From positions 1 to 28,330 of the forward strand of contig QMUF01000002.1 of assembly GCA_003663525.1 (NCBI GenBank): a stretch of 28,330 nucleotides of DNA, in the 5' to 3' direction. A program made the translations under genes and the position numbers. Below, in pieces: positions 21,525-28,330 of the stretch. This DNA comes from Thermococci archaeon (GTDB lineage Archaea; Methanobacteriota_B; Thermococci; Thermococcales; Thermococcaceae). The first letter of the stretch is position 1. Each line of letters opens with the position of its first letter. The notes under the pieces are model-generated. The model was given only the letters and a program-made list of their open reading frames with translations, had not been told where the DNA came from and searched no databases.

Positions 21525-22121
21525 TTGTGTCCAGAAATGATTTTAAATATTACGGGAAATTTCAATCGAAAAGAATTTCATAAGAATAAAAATAAAAATG
21601 AAGTGACTCTTATATTTGATAAATTCGCCAAGAACCTTAAGAAAAATCTCCTGTGGTACTCACTCATAACCATAGGCATAGGTTGGGCCCTTAGGCTTGC
21701 TTTTCCCAGCTTTGCAAAGACTCACAAGACCTCGCTCATCAACCTGACGACGGTTCTTGTCTTTTTCATGATATACCCGATGATGGTGAATCCCAACCTT
21801 GAGAGAATACCTAAGGTTCTGAAAGAACCGAAGCCCGTCCTTCTAAGTCTTGCCTACAACTTTGTGCTAACCCCGATAGTGGCTTTTCTCCTCGTTAGGG
21901 GCTTCATCCACGACCCCAACCTTGCACTTGGCTTTCTTCTCATCATGCTGGGTCCGGGCTCTTCAATGAGCATAGCATACACCAACCTGGCGGGGGGAGA
22001 TCTTATAACGTGGCCGGACAAAGCTTTTGGCCCTAGGGACAAACCCTCGGGGATGGCCAGTATATATCCGCTGATACACACCCCTGACCAGCAAACCTTA
22101 AAAGCAGTTAGGGTTACCTAA
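21525..22121 (+). pseudogene. Truncated second BASS/ACR3-type permease
   Basis: The frame encodes FDKFAKNLKKNLLWYSLITIGIGWALRLAFP, IYPMMVNPNLERIPKVLKEP and LLIMLGPGSSMSIAYTNLAGGD, the first half of a permease close to its neighbours. After about 22005 the sequence becomes unrelated (ITWPDKAFGPRDKPSGMASI) and stops at 22121, leaving 198 codons instead of about 340. The start is also unclear: GTG 21525, ATG 21537 and GTG 21603 are in frame, none with a good ribosome binding site. A TATA-like TTTTAAATATT sits at 21541-21551. The unrelated segment 22006-22121 contains a hairpin, described separately. Most likely it is non-functional, though a half-size permease is conceivable. Confidence 0.7.
22029..22060. 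repeat. Hairpin in the sequence replacing the permease 3' half
   Basis: TGGCC (22029-22033) pairs with GGCCA (22056-22060), and inside it AGGG (22036-22039) pairs with CCCT (22045-22048) around an ACAAA loop. It lies in sequence with no protein similarity that I can recognise, and may mark an insertion/deletion scar or a small structured RNA. Confidence 0.3.
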
Positions 22122-22165
22122 TATATGAAAAACATCTAATATGAAAGATATAACAGGTGAGATTG

Positions 22166-22654
22166 ATGTTTAGGAAAATATTTTTCCCAACGGATTTCAG
22201 CGAGGGAGCGTACAGGGCGGCAAAGTGCTTCGAGAAGGCCAACGACATGCCAGTTGGAGAGGTGGTTCTTCTTCACGTGATAGACGAAGGAACTCTGGAG
22301 GATCTCCTTAACGGTTACTCGCTCCTCTACAGTGATGAGGGCATGGAAATCGAGGCCATTAAAAAGGCGTTGCTGAGGAAAACCATGGAAAAGCTTCAGG
22401 CTAAGGCGGAGGACTGCAAGAAAATCTTCGGCACTGAAAACGTGAAAATCCTGATTAGGTTTGGCCTCCCGTGGGAAGAGATTGTTAAGGTTGCCGATGA
22501 GGAGGACGTGTCACTCATACTCCTCCCCAGTCATGGGAAGCTCGGCTTCTCACATGAAATCCTTGGCTCTACAACCGTCCGTGTATTGAGAAAGACGCAG
22601 AGACCGGTTCTTGTGGTAAAAACGCACTGCGAATGTGGGGGTGATGGAGAATGA
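22166..22654 (+). CDS. Universal stress protein (UspA) family
   Basis: This is a cytoplasmic nucleotide-binding protein of 162 residues. It has the N-terminal KIFFPTDFSEGAYRAAKCF, VVLLHVIDEG, and a C-terminal motif PSHGKLGFSHEILGSTTVRVLRKTQRPVLVV. The family ATP motif is G-x2-G-x9-G-S; here the first Gly is Pro (P-SH-G-x9-G-S), so ATP binding may be altered. Its tail is CECGGDGE, giving a CxC. AGGTGA at 22155-22160 sets ATG 22166; GTG 22157 is the alternative. It overlaps the next permease by ATGA, so the two are coupled, a pattern known for Usp proteins that regulate transporters. Confidence 0.88.
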   Translation: MFRKIFFPTDFSEGAYRAAKCFEKANDMPVGEVVLLHVIDEGTLEDLLNGYSLLYSDEGMEIEAIKKALLRKTMEKLQAKAEDCKKIFGTENVKILIRFGLPWEEIVKVADEEDVSLILLPSHGKLGFSHEILGSTTVRVLRKTQRPVLVVKTHCECGGDGE

Positions 22655-23679
22655 ACTGGTTGAAGCTCAAGAACCACCTCGATAAGTACCTCCCGGTTTA
22701 CGTCGCGCTCGCCATGATAGCGGGCTTTTACGTCGGAACGCACACGAACCTCAAGCCCTACCATGACACACTCAAGACTCTGAACATGCTCGTTGTCATC
22801 AGCATGATATACCCGATGATGATTAACCTTCGTCTGGGAGAGCTCAACAACAGTGCCCGGCTCGGGAAGCAGCTGGCCATAGCCCTCACAATGGGACTTG
22901 TGATTTCCCCGCTCATAATGTACGGAGCAATATGGCTGACCAACCTTGTTCACCCTATAAATCACATGCTTGCCCTTGGGCTTCTCCTGGCCGTTGTGGT
23001 GCCCTGCTCTTCAATGACCATAGCCTATACTGGCTTCACCAAGGGCAACATCGAGCTGGCGACCATAGTGGTTGCGTTGAGCTTCACGCTGGCAATCATA
23101 ACGGTTCCGGCCTGGCTCAAGGTCTTCGCATCGAACTATCACGTTTCAATATCGGTCTGGCTCCTCGTCAAGACCATTCTCATAGTCGTCATAACGCCCA
23201 TGATACTCGGCGTTCTTACGAGGGTCTATCTGATGGGTAAACTCGGCCCGGAGGGCTTCTTAAGGATAAAACCAGCATTCCCGGCGATTTCACTCCTTGG
23301 CATGTATACAATAGTCTTCCTGATATTTATGGAGAAAGCCGAGCTCATAGCCAGCAAACCAAGTATCGTTGGCGTCGCCCTGGTTCCTCTGGCCATTTAC
23401 TACACCACAGCTCTTCTCTTCATGACATTCGTGGACAAGGCTGTTGGAATCCCATATAGGGATCACATGGCAATAACGTTTACCTCCGTTGGGAAGAACG
23501 AGGGAACGGCAATGGCCATAGCCCTAGCGGCAGGGACGGGCCTCATGGCGATAGCACCCGCGGTAACTCCAATACTTCAGATACCGTTCTTGGTTGGCTA
23601 CGTTAAAGCATGGAGAAAGATAGCGGGGCTGTGGAAATGTAAGGTTACAGAGGAGGAGGCGGTCCCAGGAGCCTCTTGA
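22651..23679 (+). CDS. ACR3-like arsenite/metalloid permease
   Basis: This is a ten-helix membrane protein of 342 residues of the ACR3/BASS superfamily. The first-half signature has the ACR3-type cysteine, VVVPCSSMTIAYTGFTKGNIELAT (C119), and the second-half signature is GKNEGTAMAIALAAGTG. PIYP-like PMMINLRLGEL and a short cytoplasmic tail with one further Cys (LWKCKV) are also seen. The Cys is the residue that makes arsenite transport plausible, in contrast with the first permease of the island. It is translationally coupled to the Usp gene and ends the island before a convergent oxidoreductase. An arsenite substrate is likely but not proven. Confidence 0.85.
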   Translation: MNWLKLKNHLDKYLPVYVALAMIAGFYVGTHTNLKPYHDTLKTLNMLVVISMIYPMMINLRLGELNNSARLGKQLAIALTMGLVISPLIMYGAIWLTNLVHPINHMLALGLLLAVVVPCSSMTIAYTGFTKGNIELATIVVALSFTLAIITVPAWLKVFASNYHVSISVWLLVKTILIVVITPMILGVLTRVYLMGKLGPEGFLRIKPAFPAISLLGMYTIVFLIFMEKAELIASKPSIVGVALVPLAIYYTTALLFMTFVDKAVGIPYRDHMAITFTSVGKNEGTAMAIALAAGTGLMAIAPAVTPILQIPFLVGYVKAWRKIAGLWKCKVTEEEAVPGAS

Positions 23680-23757
23680 TTCTTTTTCCTTTAATGATTG
23701 GCACCTTCCCGGGCCATGAGGATCAAGGGGTCTTCAAAAATGTTAAAGAAAATGGTT

Positions 23758-25587
23758 TCAGAGCTTTCTCCCAACCTCGTAGCCTTCCCTCACTGCGCTG
23801 GCTATGTTTCTAACGGACTTTGCGTCGCCGATGATGTGGTACTCGATGCCCTCTATGGTGAATGGTACGTACGGCCTCATTCCAAACGCTCCAATGATCA
23901 CATCACACTTTATCATTTCCTTCTCCCCTGTTTCGGTGTTCTCTACTATCGCGTACCCTTCACCAGCGCTCACGAAGCGCCTGCCGGTTAGGATGGGTAT
24001 TTCTCTCTCCTCAAGCTCCCGCAGGAGGTATCCACGTGTTATCCTTTCAATGTTTGGGAGGATGGCTGGACTGCGTTTGATTATCCTGACCCGGTTGTTG
24101 AACTGGGCAAGATACAGGGCCGTTTCAACCCCAACAAGACCCCCTCCGCCGATTAGGATGTCTTTGTTCTCGACCCTGACCTCTCCACGTAGAACCTTAT
24201 CGAAGGGCGTTATCAAACCACGTTCCCCGCTGCAGGGCAGGAACGGTTTCGCCCCTGTAGCTATGACAACTGCCTGTGGGTTTAGTTTTAGTATGTCTTC
24301 TTTCGTCGTCTCCCCCTCATGGAAGTGGACGTTGGGCATCTCGGATAGGACGTTGCGGTAGTACTCGATGAGCCAGCCGATCTTCTCCTTTCCGGGTGGA
24401 ACCATCGCCAAGGTGAGCTGACCGCCGAAGACCTCATAGAATAGATGAACCTCATGTCCCCTCATGGCCGCAACCCTTGCGGCCTCAAGACCCGCCGGGC
24501 CCGCTCCAATTATTGCCACGACGCGTTTTCTCGGGGCCTTTGGGACTTCCTCCTCGTTCCCGACGTTGGCGTTGACACCGCATCTTATCGGCCCCTTTTC
24601 GTCATGGACTGCCTTGATGCACTCACTGCATCCTATGCAACGCCTTATCAGATGCTCCTTTCCCTCCGCAACCTTTCTCATCCAGTCGGGATCCGCTATC
24701 AGGGGTCTTCCGAGGATGACGAGGTCTGCTTGGGTCTCAAGGACTTTCTCCGCGATCGCCGGTTCCCTTATCATGCCCACCGCCGCCACTGGAACGGGCA
24801 GAGGTCTTATCCTTTCGGCCAGGTAAGCACGCCAGGCCTGGGGATAGTGCATTGGTTCGAGACGCTTCTCCTTCGGCCCGAGGCCTATATCCGCCTGTAT
24901 CATGTCGTAACCTGTCCTGGCCAGAGTTAGGGCTATCTCCCGTCCGGTCCTCAGGGTTATGCCCCCCTCAAGGAAGTCGTCCACGGCCAGCCTTATCGTT
25001 ACCGGAAAATCCCAACCACATTTCTCTGCTATGCGCTTCCTCACCTCCACCGCGAATCTCGTCGGTTCACCCCACTTGTCGTCGCGATGGTTGGTTAGGG
25101 GGGAGAGGAACTGGTTAATGAGCAGTCCGTGGGCACCTTGTACCTCAACCATGTCGAAGCCCGCATCCATTGCGAGTCTCGCCGAATATGCGAACTTCTC
25201 CACCAGCTCCTCTATCTTCTCGGGCGAGAGATAGTCCACACCCATCTTTTTCCATCCCTCATGGGCGAGCTCGACTGAGAGTTTAACTCTCTCATACTTG
25301 TGGACTTTGGAGGTCAGCAATTTCCAGTCCTTGAGGACGGCTTTTGAGTCGATCCTTGGCTGGAATGGCATGTGTTTTCCTTCGGGGAAATCTATGGATG
25401 TGTTCTCCACTATTATCAGGCCGACACCACCCCTTGCACGTCTCTCGTAGTGTCTGACGAACCTCTCCGTCAGCCTCCCGTTCTCTAGGGCAAAGTTCGT
25501 CGATATCGGCGGGAACACCACCCTGTTCATAAGCTCAACGTTGCCTATGTTTATCGGCTCAAATAGTTTAGGGTAGCCTTTTTTCAT
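23758..25587 (-). CDS. FMN/Fe-S/FAD ene-reductase (2,4-dienoyl-CoA reductase/NADH oxidase family)
   Basis: The protein has 609 residues. The first half is an Old Yellow Enzyme-type TIM barrel (LFEPINIGNVELMNRVVFPP, VQGAHGLLINQFLSPLTNHRDDKWG, DLVILGRPLIADPDW). A [4Fe-4S] motif follows, CIGCSEC plus a later Cys (C317, C320, C323, C336). Then comes a glutathione-reductase-like half with FAD (AIIGAGPAGLEAARVAAMRGHEV) and NAD(P)H (ILIGGGGLVGVETALYLAQ) sites. The family reduces activated C=C bonds or acts as NADH oxidase; the substrate here is unknown. Fe-S spacing CX2CX2CX12C is a little unlike the CX2CX3CX11C I expect for FadH. GGTGAG fixes ATG 25587. It is convergent with the permease island, with 78 bases between stops. 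Confidence 0.92.
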   Translation of the reverse strand: MKKGYPKLFEPINIGNVELMNRVVFPPISTNFALENGRLTERFVRHYERRARGGVGLIIVENTSIDFPEGKHMPFQPRIDSKAVLKDWKLLTSKVHKYERVKLSVELAHEGWKKMGVDYLSPEKIEELVEKFAYSARLAMDAGFDMVEVQGAHGLLINQFLSPLTNHRDDKWGEPTRFAVEVRKRIAEKCGWDFPVTIRLAVDDFLEGGITLRTGREIALTLARTGYDMIQADIGLGPKEKRLEPMHYPQAWRAYLAERIRPLPVPVAAVGMIREPAIAEKVLETQADLVILGRPLIADPDWMRKVAEGKEHLIRRCIGCSECIKAVHDEKGPIRCGVNANVGNEEEVPKAPRKRVVAIIGAGPAGLEAARVAAMRGHEVHLFYEVFGGQLTLAMVPPGKEKIGWLIEYYRNVLSEMPNVHFHEGETTKEDILKLNPQAVVIATGAKPFLPCSGERGLITPFDKVLRGEVRVENKDILIGGGGLVGVETALYLAQFNNRVRIIKRSPAILPNIERITRGYLLRELEEREIPILTGRRFVSAGEGYAIVENTETGEKEMIKCDVIIGAFGMRPYVPFTIEGIEYHIIGDAKSVRNIASAVREGYEVGRKL

Positions 25588-25618
25588 TAGGCTCACCTAA
25601 AATAGTGTTTCGATATCC

Positions 25619-25628
25619 CTTATAAAAC
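25619..25628 (-). promoter_or_regulatory. TATA box of the ene-reductase gene
   Basis: On the minus strand GTTTTATAAG is centred about 25 bases before a predicted start near 25599, giving a leader of about 12 bases that includes the GGTGAG ribosome binding site. Confidence 0.6.
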
Positions 25629-25936
25629 TTGGTTTGATTGATGTATATCCCATATGAAAAATTTTCAATAGGACTCATGTCTCTCACGTATCCATATCGG
25701 GCGAACTAAAGGTAAAGGTTATTACGTACGTGGATGAATTAAGGGAATGATGCCATGACCGCTCCATTTCCCCAATACGGAGGGAGCCTCGGGTTGAGTC
25801 CAGGCTTCTAAAACCTGAAGACGGCAAAAAGCGGTGGAACTCGTCAGGGAAGCACTTCTCTTTTTTCGAGCTGGAGAACCAATAATTCACCCCGCCCACG
25901 TTGATATTCCGGTCTTCTACCTGAATTTCGCCATAG

Positions 25937-26113
25937 ACAGGGCTCACTACGACGAGAATTGGGGTCAACATAGAGGGGAGCGGCATCGTCGTGGGCTCTC
26001 TTGCCAGCCTCATAGCCCTCAGGATAGCAAGGGTTGGGGTGGGGCACTTCCACCGCCATTCCGTTCTCTACTTTCTCGTGGCCCTTTTGCTCTCCGCGCT
26101 CCTCATTTTGTAG
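25937..26113 (+). pseudogene. Remnant of a membrane permease C-terminus
   Basis: Between stops at 25934 and 26111 the plus frame reads GVNIEGSGIVVGSLASLIAL, RIARVGVGHF and then a hydrophobic helix HSVLYFLVALLLSALLIL. Codon use is like the neighbouring genes. The GS-x-AS-x-I...A pattern followed by a last helix resembles the end of ArsB/NhaD/SLC13-type permeases. Upstream (25630-25930) the sequence looks decayed: short coding-like pieces occur on both strands, including an open minus-strand frame at 25684-26013, and none is convincing. The 620 bases between the flanking genes hold no intact gene that I can support. Confidence 0.4.
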
Positions 26114-26165
26114 CACGTGATTCCCCCGAGCTTCATACGGCGGTTCTTCACTCGCTCCCAAAGGG

Positions 26166-26192
26166 TTTTTAACCTTATGAACTTTAGTTCAT
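26166..26192 (+). promoter_or_regulatory. Promoter and operator of the ABC exporter
   Basis: A TATA box (TTTTTAACC, 26166-26174) is followed at once by a perfect palindrome ATGAACT-TT-AGTTCAT (26177-26192), which ends at the predicted start site near 26195. A repressor bound there would block initiation. No regulator gene is adjacent. Confidence 0.65.
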
Positions 26193-26207
26193 TCAGGTGC
26201 TGGAGAT

Positions 26208-27134
26208 ATGAGAATCATAGAAGTCGTTGACCTTACCAAGTACTACGGTTCATTCCTCGCGGTTAACGGCGTGAGCTTTGAGGTTAAGAAGGGTGAAATA
26301 TTCGGGTTTCTCGGCCCAAACGGTGCGGGAAAAACAACTACTGTCAGAACGATTACCGGCGTTTTAAGGCCAAGCTCCGGAGAGATAAGGGTTCTCGGCT
26401 ACGACATGCTCGATGAGAGGGAAAAGATAAAGGCGAGGGAAAGGATGGGCATAGTTCCAGAGATGGCGAACCCCTATGTGGATTTAACGGCGATGCAGAA
26501 TCTCAGGCTCATGGGCGAGCTCTACGGAATGGAACGGAGGGAGATAGAGAAGCGCTCAATTGAACTCCTCAAGCTATTTGGCCTCTACGAGAAGAGGAAC
26601 GTGAAGGTGAGAGCTTTTTCGAAGGGCATGAGGCAGCGCCTTATTCTTGCCATGGCCATGATAAGCGACCCCGAGCTTTTAATCCTCGATGAACCGACGA
26701 GCGGCCTCGACGTCATAAGCGCTCGCTTGATAAAGGACGTCATCCGCGAAGAGAAGAGGAATGGAAAGACGATATTCATGACAACCCACAACATGGTTGA
26801 CGCAAACGAGCTGTGCGAGAGGATTGGAATCATAAGGAGGGGAAGGCTCATAGCTATTGACACGCCCGAGAAGCTCAAGCAACTGGTTAAGGGCAGCGTT
26901 TCCGTGGAGGTTAGCTTCGAGCCTATGAAACTTGAGCCTTTCAGCCTTTCTTCGGCGATTAGAGTTGAGCTGACGGGAGATAAGGCGAGGATTTTCACGA
27001 ACGATCCGGATGCAACGATCAGGGAGCTCGTGCACTACGCCGAGAGCAATAGCCTGCGGATAGTGAGCCTGAGAACTCTATCCCCCTCACTGGAGGATGT
27101 CTTTATCAAGCTGGTGGGTGACGGGAATGATTGA
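26208..27134 (+). CDS. ABC-2 type exporter, ATP-binding subunit
   Basis: This ATPase of 308 residues contains Walker A GPNGAGKTT (36-44), Q-loop region MGIVPEMANPYVDLTAMQNL, the degenerate signature FSKGMRQR, Walker B LLILDEPTSGLD and switch H in MTTHNM. The last 90 residues form the regulatory extension common in drug/antibiotic exporters (VSVEVSFEPMKLEP... LSPSLEDVFIKLVGDG). The Q-loop Gln is replaced by Glu (VPEM). It pairs with the permease that starts inside its 3' end. The substrate is unknown; multidrug or lipid export is typical for the family. Confidence 0.93.
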   Translation: MRIIEVVDLTKYYGSFLAVNGVSFEVKKGEIFGFLGPNGAGKTTTVRTITGVLRPSSGEIRVLGYDMLDEREKIKARERMGIVPEMANPYVDLTAMQNLRLMGELYGMERREIEKRSIELLKLFGLYEKRNVKVRAFSKGMRQRLILAMAMISDPELLILDEPTSGLDVISARLIKDVIREEKRNGKTIFMTTHNMVDANELCERIGIIRRGRLIAIDTPEKLKQLVKGSVSVEVSFEPMKLEPFSLSSAIRVELTGDKARIFTNDPDATIRELVHYAESNSLRIVSLRTLSPSLEDVFIKLVGDGND

Positions 27135-27867
27135 GGTACTCAAGCGCTCCTTTGCCATAGCGAAGAAGGACATGCACATCTTCTACCTCAAGGGGCCGGT
27201 AGTAATAATGGGTCTCATATTCCCCTTCTTCCTGTTCCTGGCCTTCATGATAGGGCGGAACCTCTCGGGAGGGCATCTTTTCGTTGGTCTAACGGCCATG
27301 ACGGCCTTTTTCACCTCCACAGCTGTTGGCCCCACGATAGTCCCATGGGAGTGCAGGGGAAGGACCTTCGAGAGGCTTATAACCTCTCCCGTTTCGCTGA
27401 CCACGGTGCTCCTCGGTGACCTTCAGGCTTCCCTCTACTTCGGGCTGGCGATAACATTCACCATAGCCGTTCCTGCAATGCTCTACCTCTCAATTCATCC
27501 CTCAATCGTTGTTTTTCTTCTCTCCACCATCCTGGCGGTTGGCTGCTTCTCCGCCATGACGGTACTGATGTCCTCTTATCCTCCCACGGACATTCCAGCC
27601 GACGTCATGATGCTGTCCTCGCTCGTTAAGTTCTCGCTCCTCTTCATCAGTGGCATTTTCGTACCCATTGAAAATCTGCCCGCCTACGGCAGGTGGATTT
27701 CCTTCATCTCGCCGCTGACGTACTATGTTGACGCCCTGAGGCACTCCCTTGGCGGGGGATATCTTCCGCTGTGGCTCGATCTGGGGATGCTTACAATCTT
27801 TGCACTTGCCTTCTTCCTAACAGGCTCGTGGGTGCACAAGAGAGTGCTTGAGCGGAGGTTCACATGA
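27127..27867 (+). CDS. ABC-2 type exporter, membrane subunit
   Basis: This membrane protein of 246 residues has six hydrophobic segments and the ABC-2 pattern: GPVVIMGLIFPFFLFLAFMIGRNL, WECRGRTFERLITSPVSLTTVLLGDL (the conserved coupling region), FISGIFVPIENLPAYGRWISFISPLTYYVDALRHSLGG, and a final helix. The start ATG 27127 overlaps the ATPase gene by eight bases, with GGTGGGTGA upstream; the longer frame from 27097 lacks support. It forms the exporter with the preceding ATPase. Confidence 0.92.
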   Translation: MIEVLKRSFAIAKKDMHIFYLKGPVVIMGLIFPFFLFLAFMIGRNLSGGHLFVGLTAMTAFFTSTAVGPTIVPWECRGRTFERLITSPVSLTTVLLGDLQASLYFGLAITFTIAVPAMLYLSIHPSIVVFLLSTILAVGCFSAMTVLMSSYPPTDIPADVMMLSSLVKFSLLFISGIFVPIENLPAYGRWISFISPLTYYVDALRHSLGGGYLPLWLDLGMLTIFALAFFLTGSWVHKRVLERRFT

Positions 27868-27935
27868 TGTCTGCAGAGGCCTCCCCTTATCTCTCACGGT
27901 CTCCCCCTCAAAGGTTAATCCGTTAAGGCAAGAGG

Positions 27936-28069
27936 TCACCGCTGGGACTTTCTAACTACCTCCACTTCTCCCTTTATCTTCTCCTCTCCACCATGTTGAA
28001 GACCGTCCCGTACTTCTCGGCAAGCTCCTTGACGCGGAGTATCTTTTTCTCGGGCTCCTCCGTCAGATT
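27936..28069 (-). pseudogene. Minus-strand gene remnant
   Basis: The minus strand reads NLTEEPEKKILRVKELAEKY, GTVFNMVERR and, after a one-base shift near 27975-27985, KIKGEVEVVRKSQR with TGA at 27936-27938. Charge pattern and codons look like a real protein tail. I do not recognise the family. It is cut on its 5' side by the plus-strand fragment at 28070. Confidence 0.35.
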
Positions 28070-28207
28070 ATGAAGTCGCCGGTAATAACGCCGATACACT
28101 GCCCGAAGGGAAAAGCCATACTTGAAGCAGGGGAGGTTAGAATAGTGAAAGTAGAAGCGAGAAGGAAAGTAGAGGAAGTCCTCAGGAGTCTCCAAAGTAG
28201 CTTATAG
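28070..28207 (+). CDS. Possible 45-residue protein or gene fragment
   Basis: The frame ATG 28070 to TAG 28205 encodes MKSPVITPIHCPKGKAILEA, then GEVRIVKVEARRKVEEVLRS and LQSSL. The second half is strongly coding-like and helical. No ribosome binding site precedes the ATG, so this is more likely the 3' end of a lost gene. It runs into an IS-like end at 28220. Confidence 0.35.
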   Translation: MKSPVITPIHCPKGKAILEAGEVRIVKVEARRKVEEVLRSLQSSL

Positions 28208-28219
28208 TTCCCCTCGTGA

Positions 28220-28250
28220 AAGCCTCGTCCTTCAGGGCGGGGATGTAAGA
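28220..28250 (+). mobile_element. Solo IS200/IS605-like end with hairpin
   Basis: CCTCGTCC (28223-28230), loop TTCA and GGGCGGGG (28235-28242) form an eight-pair stem if G-T pairs are allowed, followed by ATGTAAG. This matches the subterminal hairpin form that I associate with tnpB-bearing IS200/IS605 elements in Thermococcales and with the 3' end of their guide RNA. No tnpB coding is visible upstream in the window. An intrinsic terminator is the other possibility. Confidence 0.45.
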
Positions 28251-28279
28251 ATCCTAAAATCGGCACTTGAGTAGAAAGC

Positions 28280-28287
28280 TTTTTAAA
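28280..28287 (+). promoter_or_regulatory. TATA box facing the right edge
   Basis: TTTTTAAA preceded by GTAGAAAGC is a good BRE/TATA pair with a predicted start near 28308. The gene served lies outside the window. The upstream block TTGAGTAGAAA also occurs directly upstream of the suf TATA box (83-93). Confidence 0.5.
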
Positions 28288-28330
28288 CTCTTGTAACGTA
28301 ATAGGGCCTCGGAGAGGCCACCGTCAGATA

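Noticed and set aside
22006..22121. CRISPR repeat or tRNA in the unrelated tail
   Set aside because: No repeated unit, no cloverleaf and no CCA-adjacent acceptor stem can be drawn; only a single short hairpin is seen.
25684..26013. Minus-strand open frame of 109 codons as a real exported protein
   Set aside because: It has a signal-like start and some beta-like residues but no ribosome binding site or family, and it overlaps the better-supported plus-strand permease remnant; left undecided rather than annotated.

Overview
The window reads as chromosomal DNA from a hyperthermophilic euryarchaeon of the order Thermococcales (Thermococcus/Pyrococcus group). The evidence is a tungsten aldehyde:ferredoxin oxidoreductase whose length (605 residues) and cluster cysteines (C288, C291, C295, C494) match my recollection of the Pyrococcus furiosus enzyme; the Lrp-type copper regulator with a TRASH domain next to copA; archaeal TATA boxes about 25 bases upstream of starts; GGTGAT/GGAGGTG ribosome binding sites; and densely packed short operons. 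Genus and species are inference.

Layout. 1-3439: sufCBD iron-sulfur scaffold operon behind a strong TATA box. 3490-4259: a CoA-binding protein and a DUF302 protein. 4366-4593: a small heavy-metal-binding (HMA) protein. 4782-5684: an EamA drug/metabolite exporter. 5948-8382: a CadC/ArsR-like metal sensor and a Zn/Cd/Pb-type P1B-ATPase, with a matching operator palindrome. 8388-10126: a decayed stretch holding a small membrane-protein pseudogene with an in-frame stop, an IS200/IS605-like end, a frameshifted methyltransferase, an intact Met/Glu-rich exported protein and a frameshifted exported protein. 10171-14353: a CcdA-like membrane protein, copR, copA (two HMA domains) and a thioredoxin. 14424-15860: a broken exported protein, a SagB-type nitroreductase and a broken arsenate reductase fused to the tail of another gene. 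15990-19278: aor, a MoaD-like protein and the aor-associated radical SAM protein. 19288-23679: a metalloid/anion-type island with a winged-helix regulator, a CRCG-motif protein of unknown function, three BASS/ACR3-type permeases (the middle one truncated), a Cys-rich DGC-type protein and a universal stress protein. 23758-25587: a multidomain FMN/FAD/Fe-S ene-reductase. 26208-27867: an ABC-2 exporter behind a perfect operator palindrome. 27868-28330: gene remnants, a second IS200/IS605-like end and a promoter facing out of the window.

How it works together. Most genes deal with soft metals, metalloids and thiol or Fe-S chemistry: Fe-S assembly, Cu(I) and Zn/Cd export, extracytoplasmic thiol redox, arsenic-like permeases and the W/Fe-S enzyme AOR. 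Many accessory genes are broken (at least six clear cases), so this is a resistance region that turns over quickly. The least explained intact parts are the 19288-23679 permease island and the Met-rich/CcdA-like part of the copper region.
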